Shown: piece by piece, positions 1-8,374 of the stretch
How positions within the stretch are numbered: the first letter of the stretch is position 1
Layout of the letters: each line of letters begins with the position of its first letter
NCBI GenBank assembly: GCA_036011085.1
Contig: DASCMS010000135.1
Coordinates: 1 to 64,000 of the forward strand
Length of the DNA: 64,000 nucleotides
Origin: UBA8231 sp036011085
GTDB lineage: Bacteria > Latescibacterota > UBA2968 > UBA8231
Direction of reading: 5' to 3'
Made by a program: the position numbers and the translations under genes
The notes under the pieces: generated by a model
Told to the model about the DNA's origin: nothing
What the model saw: only the letters and a program-made list of their open reading frames with translations
The model's database searches: none

Positions 1-126
1 AAGAACAGCGATCCCGCAGATCATCGCGACGTCGGCCAACGCATGCAGGAATACCTCCGATGGCGAAACCGAAACACCGAAGACACCCAGTTAGCCAAAG
101 TCCAAAACTCAATGCCGACTCTTTAA
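1..126 (+). CDS. C-terminal fragment of an unidentified protein, possibly a transposase
   Basis: Frame 1 is open from the window edge to a TAA at 124-126 and gives 41 residues. The segment EYLRWRNRN is reminiscent of the end of IS630-type transposases, where a helix with WRN or WYN lies near the C terminus. That is a weak, memory-based resemblance. The fragment has no visible catalytic motif and its upstream part is outside the window. No inverted repeat was seen after the stop. Confidence 0.35.
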   Translation, partial: KNSDPADHRDVGQRMQEYLRWRNRNTEDTQLAKVQNSMPTL

Positions 127-149
127 CAGAGCACTAGACACCCGCGCCG

Positions 150-1268
150 ATGTTGCTGCGGCTGCTGGGACGCCTCGAGTTTTCATCGAGTCGTGCGGCG
201 GCGAAGGTCGCTCTGTGTGCAGTCGCGGCTGCTGCCGTGGCCCTCGTCCCCGAATACGAGCTCCTGTCCAAACCGGGTCACTGGGCTCTCTTCATTCTCG
301 TTCTGGCCGCTCTCCTGTGGACGACGGAGGCCATGCCCGCTTTTGCCGTCAGCCTGCTGGTTATGGGACTGGCCATCGTCGTGTTGGGAGAGCCGGGCAC
401 GGCCGAGGCCGATCCACAAGCCTGGGAAGTCTTTGTCAGGCCCTGGGCGAGTCCTTTGCTGTGGCTGTTCCTCGGTGGACTCGTCATGGCCGAAGCGGCA
501 ACACGCACGGGGCTGGATCGCTGGATGGCCGCCGGCGTGCTCGGCCGCCTCGGCCGACGTCCGGCACCCCTGCTGGCGGGCGTGCTGACCGTGACGTTCG
601 TCCTCTCCATGTTCATGTCCAACACGGCGACGACCGCGATGATGCTGGCAGTGATGGCCCCCATCATCAACAGCCTTCCACGCGAGGAGGGCTTCACTCA
701 CTGCCTGTTGCTGGGCGTTCCGGTCGCCGCCAACCTGGGTGGCATGGGCACACTGATCGGCACTCCCCCCAATGCCATCGCTGCCGGTGCCCTGCATGCG
801 ACACCCATCGGCTTTGGCCAGTGGATGGTCGCCGGTAATCCGCCGGCGCTGCTGTTGATGCTGGCCAGCTGGTTCTTTCTGCGCTGGCGCTATCCATGGA
901 CGGTGTCGGCAGTGGATGTCGAGGCGATCCGCGCCGTGTCCTCCGAGACACGTGCCCCGCTGTGGCAGAAGTTGGAAGTGATGATCGTCTTCACTCTGAC
1001 CATCTGCCTGTGGTTGACCAGCTCACTCCACGGCATCCCGTCTCCGGTGATCTCTTTCCTGCCGATCACAGTTTTCGCCATCACCGGTGTCATCGGCGCC
1101 GACGAGATCAGACGGCTTCAGTGGGACGTTCTGCTGCTGATGGCCGGTGGCCTGTCCCTGGGACTGGCCGTATCCGAGACCGGCCTCGCTGCGTGGCTGG
1201 TAGCCCAGCTGCCGACACAGCGTTGGGGAGCCTGCCACTGTTGCTGGCTTTCGTCGTCGTCGCCGTGA
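150..1268 (+). CDS. SLC13/DASS-type anion transporter, N-terminal part (frameshifted)
   Basis: This is a polytopic membrane protein of the divalent anion:Na+ symporter family (dicarboxylate, sulfate or phosphate type). The N-terminal two thirds contain many hydrophobic segments, an LWTTEAMP loop and the first SNT motif (MSNTATTAMM), which in this family forms part of the sodium and substrate site. Around position 1223 the reading frame is lost: the last 20 or so residues (RWGACHCC and onward) are not family-like, while the neighbouring frame continues with GSLPLLLAF and the second SNT motif. The intact protein would end at 1537 and be about 462 residues, normal for the family. One missing base in the GTTGGGGAG stretch would explain it. 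I cannot tell sequencing error from real decay. No strong Shine-Dalgarno precedes the ATG. Confidence 0.8.
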   Translation: MLLRLLGRLEFSSSRAAAKVALCAVAAAAVALVPEYELLSKPGHWALFILVLAALLWTTEAMPAFAVSLLVMGLAIVVLGEPGTAEADPQAWEVFVRPWASPLLWLFLGGLVMAEAATRTGLDRWMAAGVLGRLGRRPAPLLAGVLTVTFVLSMFMSNTATTAMMLAVMAPIINSLPREEGFTHCLLLGVPVAANLGGMGTLIGTPPNAIAAGALHATPIGFGQWMVAGNPPALLLMLASWFFLRWRYPWTVSAVDVEAIRAVSSETRAPLWQKLEVMIVFTLTICLWLTSSLHGIPSPVISFLPITVFAITGVIGADEIRRLQWDVLLLMAGGLSLGLAVSETGLAAWLVAQLPTQRWGACHCCWLSSSSP

Positions 1269-1537
1269 TCCTGTCCAACTTCATGAGCAACACAGCGGCG
1301 GCAAACGTACTCGTCCCCCTGGCCATCGCCCTCGACACGGGCCAGGATGCCGGCACGGTGGTACCCATCGCCCTGAGTGCCTCGGCCGCCATGTGCCTGC
1401 CTATTTCGACGCCGCCCAACGCCCTGGCCTATGCTACCCGTCGGGTGCAGGCGACCGATTTCGTCCCTGTTGGCATCCTTGTGGGGTTGCTGGCGCCGCC
1501 GATCACCGTCACCTGGTGCTGGTACATTCTACGTTGA
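1226..1537 (+). pseudogene. C-terminal third of the SLC13/DASS transporter in a shifted frame
   Basis: This is the continuation of the preceding transporter in the frame one base back. It carries the second family motif (FMSNTAAANVLVPLA), the conserved MCLPISTPPNALAY stretch typical of the last third of SLC13 proteins, and terminal membrane segments ending CWYILR. It has no plausible start or ribosome site of its own, so it is not an independent gene. If the frameshift is a sequencing artefact, this joins 150-1268 as one CDS. Confidence 0.75.
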
Positions 1538-1635
1538 GCAACATGCGGGCTTGACCAGGACTGGCCAGACTCACGATACTGGGCCCTGTTGTACCTGCGT
1601 AGTCCTTCCTCGACACCCACATGTAGAGCAGCACC

Positions 1636-3330
1636 ATGCGGTTCTTCACCTCCCTTCTCACCTTTTTTCTGTCCAATCGCCCCCGGCGCAGAAACTTCCT
1701 GCTCCTGGTCCGCTTCGTCGCCCTGTTCGCTCTCCTCGTGGGCGCCTACAGCGTGGTCTTCCACACCATCATGGCTCTCGAGGGGCAGGAATTCAGCTGG
1801 TTTACTGGCGTCTACTGGACCCTCACGGTGATGTCGACCCTCGGTTTTGGCGACATCACTTTCCATACCGATCTCGGCCGCCTGTTCTCGACGGTGGTGC
1901 TGCTCTCCGGCACGATCTTCATGCTCATCCTGCTGCCCTTCACGTTTCTCCAGTTTTTCTGGACGCCCTGGATCGAAGCACAGAACGCCGCCCGCATTCC
2001 GCAACAGCTTCCTGAAGATGTAGCCGACCACGTCATCATCACACAGCAGGACTCGCTGACCCACGCGCTCATCGAGCGACTCGACCAGTTCCACTACCGC
2101 TACGTACTCGTCGTGACAGACCCCGACGAGGCCATGCGGCTGCATGATCACGGGATGAGCGTGATCGCTGGCCATCTCGATGATCCCGACACCTACACTC
2201 GCGCCCGGGCCGACAAGGCTGCCCTGGTGGTGACCACATGCAGCGATCAGGTGAGCACCAACATCGCGGTCACCGTGCGCACCGTGGACGAGAAGGTGGC
2301 CATCGCCGCCATCGCCGACACGCCGGCCTCGGTGGACATCCTCGAGCTCGCCGGCTGCACGCAGGTGTTTCAGCTGGCGGAACTGCTCGGGGAAGCGCTG
2401 GCCCGTCGTGTCAGTGGCGGCGACGCCCTGGCCCACACCCTCGGACGATTCGACGAGTTGCTGATCGCCGAGGCCACGGCCGTCCGCACCCCCCTGGTGG
2501 GCAAAACCCTCGCTGAAGCTGGGCTTCGACGCGTCACCGGCGTGACGGTGATCGGCGTGTGGGAACGGGGCCAGTTCGAGTCGGCGCGCCCGGAGAGTGT
2601 GATCGGCAACGGCACGGTGCTCCTGCTCGCCGCCGCTCAGGAGCAGATCGACAGCTACAACCGGCTCTTCGTCATCTACAACCAGTACCCCGAGCCGGTC
2701 ATCATCATCGGTGGTGGCCGCGTGGGTCTGGCCACGGCACGCTCCCTCGAGCGCCGCGGCGTCGACTACCGCCTCGTCGATCAGGACCTTTCGCGCGACA
2801 CAGAGGACGGCAGGTTCATCGGTGGGTCGGCTGCCGAGTTCGAGGTGCTGCAGAGAGCCGGCATCGAGACGGCGCCCTCCGTGGTCATCACCACGCGAGA
2901 TGATGACACCAACGTCTATCTTGCCATCTACTGTCGGAAGCTACGCCCGGATCTGCAGATCATCGCCCGGGCGAACGACGAACGGAACATCAGTACCCTC
3001 CACCGGGCCGGCACCGACTTCGTCATGTCTTACGCTTCCATGGGAGCCAGCGCCATGGCCAATATGCTCAAGGACAGCAGCACGCTGATGGTCGCCGAGG
3101 GTCTGGAACTGTTCCGGCTGCCCGTGCCGGCCGCCCTGACCCGGCAGTCGATCGCCGAGTCCTCGCTTCGTGCCCGAACCGGGTGTACCGTCGTGGCCAG
3201 TTGCATCGACGGCGGCATCACCGTCAACCCGGATCCCAGCCGGCCCCTGCCGGAGCGAGGCGAGATCATCCTCATCGGTACCGCCGAAGGCGAGCGTGAG
3301 TTCCTGAGGCTGTTCGCCTCGGAGGAGTGA
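1636..3330 (+). CDS. Potassium channel with two RCK (TrkA-N/TrkA-C) units
   Basis: This 564-residue inner-membrane ion channel has two membrane helices (about residues 21-46 and 84-108) flanking a pore loop with the selectivity filter TLGFGD at 68-73. It is followed by two cytoplasmic RCK modules. The second TrkA-N domain has a clear Rossmann glycine motif (IIIGGGRVGLA, near 355). The first (ITQQDSLTHAL) lacks it and probably does not bind nucleotide. Each TrkA-N is followed by a TrkA-C-like segment. Two RCK units on one subunit is the arrangement of GsuK/BK-like channels, gated by nucleotide or ions. It lies 98 bp after the transporter and ends before a convergent gene. No recognisable operator was seen. 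Confidence 0.9.
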   Translation: MRFFTSLLTFFLSNRPRRRNFLLLVRFVALFALLVGAYSVVFHTIMALEGQEFSWFTGVYWTLTVMSTLGFGDITFHTDLGRLFSTVVLLSGTIFMLILLPFTFLQFFWTPWIEAQNAARIPQQLPEDVADHVIITQQDSLTHALIERLDQFHYRYVLVVTDPDEAMRLHDHGMSVIAGHLDDPDTYTRARADKAALVVTTCSDQVSTNIAVTVRTVDEKVAIAAIADTPASVDILELAGCTQVFQLAELLGEALARRVSGGDALAHTLGRFDELLIAEATAVRTPLVGKTLAEAGLRRVTGVTVIGVWERGQFESARPESVIGNGTVLLLAAAQEQIDSYNRLFVIYNQYPEPVIIIGGGRVGLATARSLERRGVDYRLVDQDLSRDTEDGRFIGGSAAEFEVLQRAGIETAPSVVITTRDDDTNVYLAIYCRKLRPDLQIIARANDERNISTLHRAGTDFVMSYASMGASAMANMLKDSSTLMVAEGLELFRLPVPAALTRQSIAESSLRARTGCTVVASCIDGGITVNPDPSRPLPERGEIILIGTAEGEREFLRLFASEE

Positions 3331-3373
3331 GGCTCTGCGTGACGGTCTGCCATTCGACAGACAGTCGTTGTGG

Positions 3374-4420
3374 TCAACAGCCGTGATAGTCGTGAATGGC
3401 CCGCACGATCTGGGGAAAGCTCGTGCGCCAGCAGAATGGCGGCACGTTCTCGGAGATCTGGATCTGAAACCGGCCGCTGTCGCCGGCCTCCTGCAGAAAA
3501 CCCATGGTCGTGGCGTAGACCTGCTCCGGCGGGTCGAGATGGACCGACGACGGAAAGTTGATCGCCACCCGCATGTGTGGCCACATTGCCAGCGCCTTCC
3601 CGGGGGACGTGTCGTTGTCAGGCGGGGGTGACAGTGAGTCGATACCGCTGATCTTCGATTCGCCGATGGCGTCGTAGAGCGGAGCCAGATCGCCGTCCAT
3701 GTGTACGTAGACCGGTACGTCCACCATACCGGCGAGTTCGACGTAGTCGGGCAGACAGTACTGGCGGAACCAGCCTTCGCCGATGACCGGGGCCGTGATG
3801 TTGTCCGGAACATCGACGAAATCGACATCGAGGGACTCGACGATGGCGAACACTTCCCGGTGGCGCCGCTGCAGGGCGGCGATGCAGGTCGCCACCCGTT
3901 CGGGCTCGTCGAGCATGTGGCAGACCAGATCGTCGAGGCTGACCCACTGGATCCACAGTTGCTGAAAAGCCGTGCGGTCCACCCGCACCAGGGGCAGGCC
4001 ATCGTCGCCCAGTTCACGGCGGGCACACTCGAGGGGCTCAGGGTCGGCGACGATGACCTCATCGTCGAGCCAGGCGGTGAGCACGTCATAGTCGGCCGGC
4101 GTCTTGATGAAGTGCTCCTCCGTCCAGCCCGTCTGGTAGGTGGGCTCGAAGAAGCGTACCGACTGCAGGCTGCCGCGCGGCGTCTGGATGACGGTGCGCT
4201 CGCCCCGCCGACCGTCGCGTTCGATGGGCTCCACGGTGCGCGTGCAGTCCCGGTGGTGGCGCCGGTAGGGACTCGTCCAACGCAGCACACCCATCTCCTG
4301 CCGCCCGACGACCGCCCAGATCTCGTCGTTGGGCGCAGCCAGGTGGTCGTACTGCACGAAGGGAACCCGATCGACGGGTTCCCCTCGTATCAAAGCCAGC
4401 ATACGTTCACGCATCGTCAT
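3374..4420 (-). CDS. Uroporphyrinogen decarboxylase (URO-D) family protein
   Basis: This 348-residue protein has the URO-D/methylcobamide-methyltransferase TIM-barrel fold. The N terminus MTMRERMLALIRGEPVDRVPF is the typical start of catabolic UROD-like proteins. The start at 4420 is preferred over an upstream extension because GGGAGG lies about 9 bases before it. True HemE is ruled out by context and divergence. It is divergent from the alpha-galactosidase at 4499 and shares a 78-bp intergenic region with it. It is one of four UROD-like genes in this window, all beside sugar or oxidoreductase genes. Exact reaction unknown: sugar-derivative processing or corrinoid methyl transfer are the options for this branch. 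Confidence 0.85.
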   Translation of the reverse strand: MTMRERMLALIRGEPVDRVPFVQYDHLAAPNDEIWAVVGRQEMGVLRWTSPYRRHHRDCTRTVEPIERDGRRGERTVIQTPRGSLQSVRFFEPTYQTGWTEEHFIKTPADYDVLTAWLDDEVIVADPEPLECARRELGDDGLPLVRVDRTAFQQLWIQWVSLDDLVCHMLDEPERVATCIAALQRRHREVFAIVESLDVDFVDVPDNITAPVIGEGWFRQYCLPDYVELAGMVDVPVYVHMDGDLAPLYDAIGESKISGIDSLSPPPDNDTSPGKALAMWPHMRVAINFPSSVHLDPPEQVYATTMGFLQEAGDSGRFQIQISENVPPFCWRTSFPQIVRAIHDYHGC

Positions 4421-4498
4421 ATTGTCACGCCTCCCATCGCCGCAAAGATGGGAGCCTGATCGCATGCCGCCAAGCTCATGAGCCGGTAAGGAGAATCG

Positions 4499-6034
4499 AT
4501 GACAGCTCAGGTCCGTATTGCCCCGGTCGCTCCGTGGGATCAGGGGGAGCCAGCCATCCATGGCCCGAGCCTCTACGGGGCCGGGGCTGGCCGCCCCTTC
4601 CTCTACGCTATCCCGGTGACAGGCGAGAGACCTGTGAGCTACAGCGTCGAAGGGCTGCCCGAGGGACTGCAGCTGGACCCCGCCTCCGGTCACATCACCG
4701 GCTCAGCGCTGCAGGACGGCGACACCGAGGTCCTGCTGCGCGTCGAGAACCGCCACGGTCGGTCCGAGATGGCCTTCACCATCGCCATCGGTGGCGGCCT
4801 GGCGCGAACGCCGCCGATGGGCTGGAACAGTTGGAATGCCTGGCGTCACTGGGTGGATGATGCCCGGGTGCGTTCGGCGGCAGCCGGTCTGATCAGGACC
4901 GGACTCGCCGCACGGGGATACAGCTACGTCAACATCGACTCCTGCTGGCAGGGAGAGCGGGGCGGCCGATTCGGCGCCATCCAGCCCAACAGCAAGTTCC
5001 CGGACATGGCTTCTCTGAGCCGTCACATCCATGGACTGGGTCTGAAACTCGGCATCTACTCCACGCCATGGACCGTGCCGTGGGGCTGCACGGCCACGGA
5101 AGCGGCCGAAAGCTGGGGCGGGGGTCCCCTGATCGGTTGCTCCTCAGGCGACCCGGATCCCGAATACCGGCCCAATTCCCTCCCCGAAGGACGTTTCATC
5201 GGCATCGACAAGCACGAGGCCCAGGACGTTGCCCAGTGGGTGGATTGGGGGTTCGACTACCTCAAGTACGACTGGAACCCCACCGACGCGAGATCGCTGG
5301 AACGGGTGGGCTATCTCGTGCGGGAGGCCGGGCGGGATATGGTGCTCAGTATCTGTACGACGGCCCGCTTCGAGGATGCCAGCGCCATCAAGACCTGGGC
5401 CAACATGTGGCGCGGCCTCCCCGACACGGACGATGACTGGCCGAGTGTGCTCAAGAACGCGTTCTACCTCGAAAACGCCATGGTGGAAGACTGGCATGAC
5501 CACATCGGCACGGGGTCGTGGCACGACCTGGACATGCTCGCCCTGGGCCCCCAGTCTGAGAACGCAGACCGCTGCCGGCCGAACAGATTGTCCGAGGATG
5601 AGCAGGTCACGGCCATGACGGCATGGGCGCTGTACCCGTCACCATTGCTGCTCAGCTGTGATCTGTCGACGCTGAGCGAATTCGAACTGCGGCTCTTCGG
5701 CAACGAGGAGGTGATCGCCGTCAATCAGGATCACCTCGCCGTGCCCTGTGTCCGCCTGCGGGAGGAGCGGCATCAGTCGCTGCAGGAGCCGGTGCCCCGC
5801 AGCAGCCATCGCGTCTGGGCGCGTCCCCTGGCCGATGGCAGCATCGCCGTCGGCCTCTTCAATCTGGGTCCGACCCCGGAGGAGATCACCGTCGATCTGA
5901 AGGACCTCGGCCTGCCCGGCAACGTCACCATGCGGAATCTGTGGGAGTGCCGCGACCTCGGCGGGGCCGCGCATCGCCTCAGCATCGCGGTGCCCGCCCA
6001 CGGAGCGCAGCTGCTGCGGCTGACACCCGGGTAA
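4499..6034 (+). CDS. GH27 alpha-galactosidase with N-terminal Ig-like domain
   Basis: This 511-residue protein probably removes terminal alpha-linked galactose (or alpha-N-acetylgalactosamine). Residues about 20-100 form a putative Ig-like domain (GLPEGLQLDP, ending FTIAIGGG). A GH27/melibiase barrel then starts at TPPMGWNSWNAW. The catalytic nucleophile is Asp258 in YLKYDWN. The conserved WHDLDML segment (about 342-347) lies in the acid/base region. AVNQDHL is the usual late-barrel motif, and a C-terminal beta domain follows. There is no signal peptide, so it is probably cytoplasmic. The ATG follows AAGGAGAATCG, a good ribosome site. It is divergent from the UROD-like gene ending at 4420. 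Confidence 0.92.
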   Translation: MTAQVRIAPVAPWDQGEPAIHGPSLYGAGAGRPFLYAIPVTGERPVSYSVEGLPEGLQLDPASGHITGSALQDGDTEVLLRVENRHGRSEMAFTIAIGGGLARTPPMGWNSWNAWRHWVDDARVRSAAAGLIRTGLAARGYSYVNIDSCWQGERGGRFGAIQPNSKFPDMASLSRHIHGLGLKLGIYSTPWTVPWGCTATEAAESWGGGPLIGCSSGDPDPEYRPNSLPEGRFIGIDKHEAQDVAQWVDWGFDYLKYDWNPTDARSLERVGYLVREAGRDMVLSICTTARFEDASAIKTWANMWRGLPDTDDDWPSVLKNAFYLENAMVEDWHDHIGTGSWHDLDMLALGPQSENADRCRPNRLSEDEQVTAMTAWALYPSPLLLSCDLSTLSEFELRLFGNEEVIAVNQDHLAVPCVRLREERHQSLQEPVPRSSHRVWARPLADGSIAVGLFNLGPTPEEITVDLKDLGLPGNVTMRNLWECRDLGGAAHRLSIAVPAHGAQLLRLTPG

Positions 6035-6050
6035 CAAGGTACTCTGCCGT

Positions 6051-7103
6051 CTACCAGACGCGGCGCTCCCACTCAGAAAGGATCCCCTCTGCTTCCTCCA
6101 GGGAGTCGGCCTGCGTGTCGATGTAGAGCCCTTCAGGCGACAGCGTCGGCAGGATCTGCTCGAGTTCCTCCATCGGGTACTTCCGCAGGAGCAGGCAGTG
6201 GTGCTGCTGTACCTGGCGCAGCAGGGGCAGGATCTGCTGCAGCGTCGGTCCAGCCGGGTGGTCGTTGACAACCTGCAGGCCGACCAATTTCGGGATGCGG
6301 AGGAACTCGGGTATCAGGTAGGTCCCGCCCGAATGGACATGCAGCCACGGTGTCTCGAGACTGGCGGCGATCTCACAGTCGAACTCGAACAGCTGCTGGC
6401 GGTACATCTCGGGTGAGACGACGACGCTGATATCATTGGCGAAGTAGGTGCTGCGGCCGGGCGTCCAGATGCCGTAGTTGTCACAGTATCCCCCGGCCAG
6501 GGGCTCGATGAGATCCATCTGGAACTGCTGCACGGTGATCCAGGCGTCGGTGCAGATGCGCGCCAGTTCGGCGACATGGACCGGCGCTTCGTACAGGTCG
6601 ATACAGATCTGCGTCGGACCCCGCAGGGCGGTCATGATGTCGCCCGGGCCCGTCAGCATGGCGAGGCCGACCGCACAACGCCCGCGTCCCCGGTCGGCGA
6701 AGACCCGGATCATCTCGCCCAGTCGCGCCAGCCACGGATTGCTCTCGTCGAGGACTGTTTCACCCAGGGCCTCAAGATCGGCCCAGTCGGTCAGGCTGTG
6801 GGCACTCCAGCTGGTGCCGTGGTCGAAGATGACGGGGCAGCCCATGACGCCACCCATGAACCCCGGTCCCATGTCAGCGGCGGTGACGGCGCAGTCGTCA
6901 TCGGGGAAGTCCTGTCGCTGACGGCAGACGTTTTCCCAGTAGGGGAAGTACGTCTCCGGCGTCTGCGACGCCTGTGGCCAGTCCTCATCGCTCTGTCCGG
7001 GTACCGGGTAGCGCACGTGCAGCGGCGGCCGGTCGTGGAGCTGTTTCTGCCAGAACGCGTCGAAGCGCTTGAGGACGTCGTCGATGTTGGGCTTGTAGAG
7101 CAT
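6051..7103 (-). CDS. URO-D family protein
   Basis: This 350-residue protein is of the UROD-like superfamily (MLYKPNIDDVLKRFDAFW start). It shows the fold's later motifs: a GPGDIMTALRGPTQIC segment, the HVHSGGTYLIPEF strand region and a C-terminal GLYIDTQ strand. The Met at 7103 is chosen because an upstream gene ends at 7112, leaving 8 bp. A longer frame would overlap that whole gene. It is in an operon with 7112-8215, which encodes a second, clearly different UROD-like protein, so the pair may form a heteromeric or sequential system. Function is inferred as sugar-related catabolism. Confidence 0.82.
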   Translation of the reverse strand: MLYKPNIDDVLKRFDAFWQKQLHDRPPLHVRYPVPGQSDEDWPQASQTPETYFPYWENVCRQRQDFPDDDCAVTAADMGPGFMGGVMGCPVIFDHGTSWSAHSLTDWADLEALGETVLDESNPWLARLGEMIRVFADRGRGRCAVGLAMLTGPGDIMTALRGPTQICIDLYEAPVHVAELARICTDAWITVQQFQMDLIEPLAGGYCDNYGIWTPGRSTYFANDISVVVSPEMYRQQLFEFDCEIAASLETPWLHVHSGGTYLIPEFLRIPKLVGLQVVNDHPAGPTLQQILPLLRQVQQHHCLLLRKYPMEELEQILPTLSPEGLYIDTQADSLEEAEGILSEWERRVW

Positions 7104-7111
7104 GAGGCGGG

Positions 7112-8215
7112 TCAGTAGTACATGTGCTCCCGGTACACGTCGAGGGAGAAGCGGAAGTCGTCGAGGTCCACGTTCGACGAGATGGAGTGATCGGACATAT
7201 AGACGTACCGGGCGCCGGCGGACTTCATCCCCTCTATGAGCCGGATGACCTCCCTGCGGATGTGCTCGCGATCCCCGGATTCGAGGATGCGCACATCGAG
7301 TCCACCGATAAAGGCCAGCTTGTCGCGGTACCTGGCGGCGATGCGGAGCGGATCGTTGCCGGCTTTGACCTCCATAGGATCCACGGCGCAGAACCCCGCT
7401 TCCACGATCATGTCCAGCACGGGCTCCTCGAAGCCGCAGGTGTGCAGCACGACGGGCAGATCGTGACCATGGATGTGGTCGACGAGTTCGGCATAGAACG
7501 GGAAGATCAGCTCGCGATACACGTCCGGTGAGCAGAAGGTCGCCTCTTTGTACCCCAGGTCTTCGTAGATCCAGATGCCATCCGGCCGGCCGGCCTCCTC
7601 CAGGAGAAGGTCGAAGCACTCCTTGTACAGATCGGTGTACACCCGGCAGAAATCACGGATCCAACCCGGGTCCAGCAGCAGGTTTTCGTAGAGCGAGATA
7701 TCTCCCAGGCTGGCGCGCATGGCTTCCCAGATGAACATGTGTCCGAAATGGGTCCAACGGCCGGCTCCGGTGTGCCGTTGCCGCGTCTCCAGGGCCTCCC
7801 CAGCGCGCTCCTCCGTCACCCGCTGACGGGCGCTGCCTACCAGATGCGGACGGAAGTCCCGTTCCCAGATCTCGCGACTCGACATGTCGAAAGCCACGTG
7901 TTCCGGAGTACCCGACTTGTTCTTCCACCACCGCAGCGAAGCGCCGCTGCCATTCTTGACCAGCTTCCACTCGTCAGTCTCCTCGAGCGTCTCACTGGCG
8001 CCGATGCGCGCCTCCCACGGAAACCAACCCCCCACCCCGGCCAGATCGAAATCGAAATGCTCGACGGGGTCGACGGGTTCTCCCTTCTCATCGGTGGGGT
8101 AACCCTGGGTCACCCACCTGGCCAGAGTATCCTTCCAGGGGCGGTCCATGAGGGCCACCCGGTCGGGTGTGCCACCGCCCATGATCTGAGCTACGGTGGA
8201 ACGTGCGTCGACCAT
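7112..8215 (-). CDS. URO-D family protein
   Basis: This 367-residue UROD-like protein has the canonical Cys-His region VVLHTCGFEEPVLDMIVEAG, the DPMEVKAGNDP strand and FIGGLDVRILESGD. This arrangement is found in corrinoid-dependent methyltransferases and their catabolic relatives, where the HTCG Cys can bind zinc. The C terminus YVYMSDHSISSNV resembles the UROD-like YVFSPDHSIP segment. It is first in a two-gene leftward operon with 6051-7103 and divergent from the FAD oxidoreductase at 8375. The start at 8215 has no strong Shine-Dalgarno. Confidence 0.87.
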   Translation of the reverse strand: MVDARSTVAQIMGGGTPDRVALMDRPWKDTLARWVTQGYPTDEKGEPVDPVEHFDFDLAGVGGWFPWEARIGASETLEETDEWKLVKNGSGASLRWWKNKSGTPEHVAFDMSSREIWERDFRPHLVGSARQRVTEERAGEALETRQRHTGAGRWTHFGHMFIWEAMRASLGDISLYENLLLDPGWIRDFCRVYTDLYKECFDLLLEEAGRPDGIWIYEDLGYKEATFCSPDVYRELIFPFYAELVDHIHGHDLPVVLHTCGFEEPVLDMIVEAGFCAVDPMEVKAGNDPLRIAARYRDKLAFIGGLDVRILESGDREHIRREVIRLIEGMKSAGARYVYMSDHSISSNVDLDDFRFSLDVYREHMYY

Positions 8216-8374
8216 TCGTATCCGCCTGCAAAGGGTGTACTGCCGTTCATAACAGGTTACAGCAATGTGGTCCCGGGAACCAACCGTTCGTCACCCCTTG
8301 CGGAGGTACTGCGTTCTGCCCTACGTCACGGCCCCCAGGCCCACCTGCAAGCCACCGGCACGGAGTCCATGCGA

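Noticed and set aside
7739..8374. Open extension of the FAD oxidoreductase frame
   Set aside because: It overlaps the opposite UROD-like gene completely and lacks family sequence; the Rossmann motif begins after 8430.
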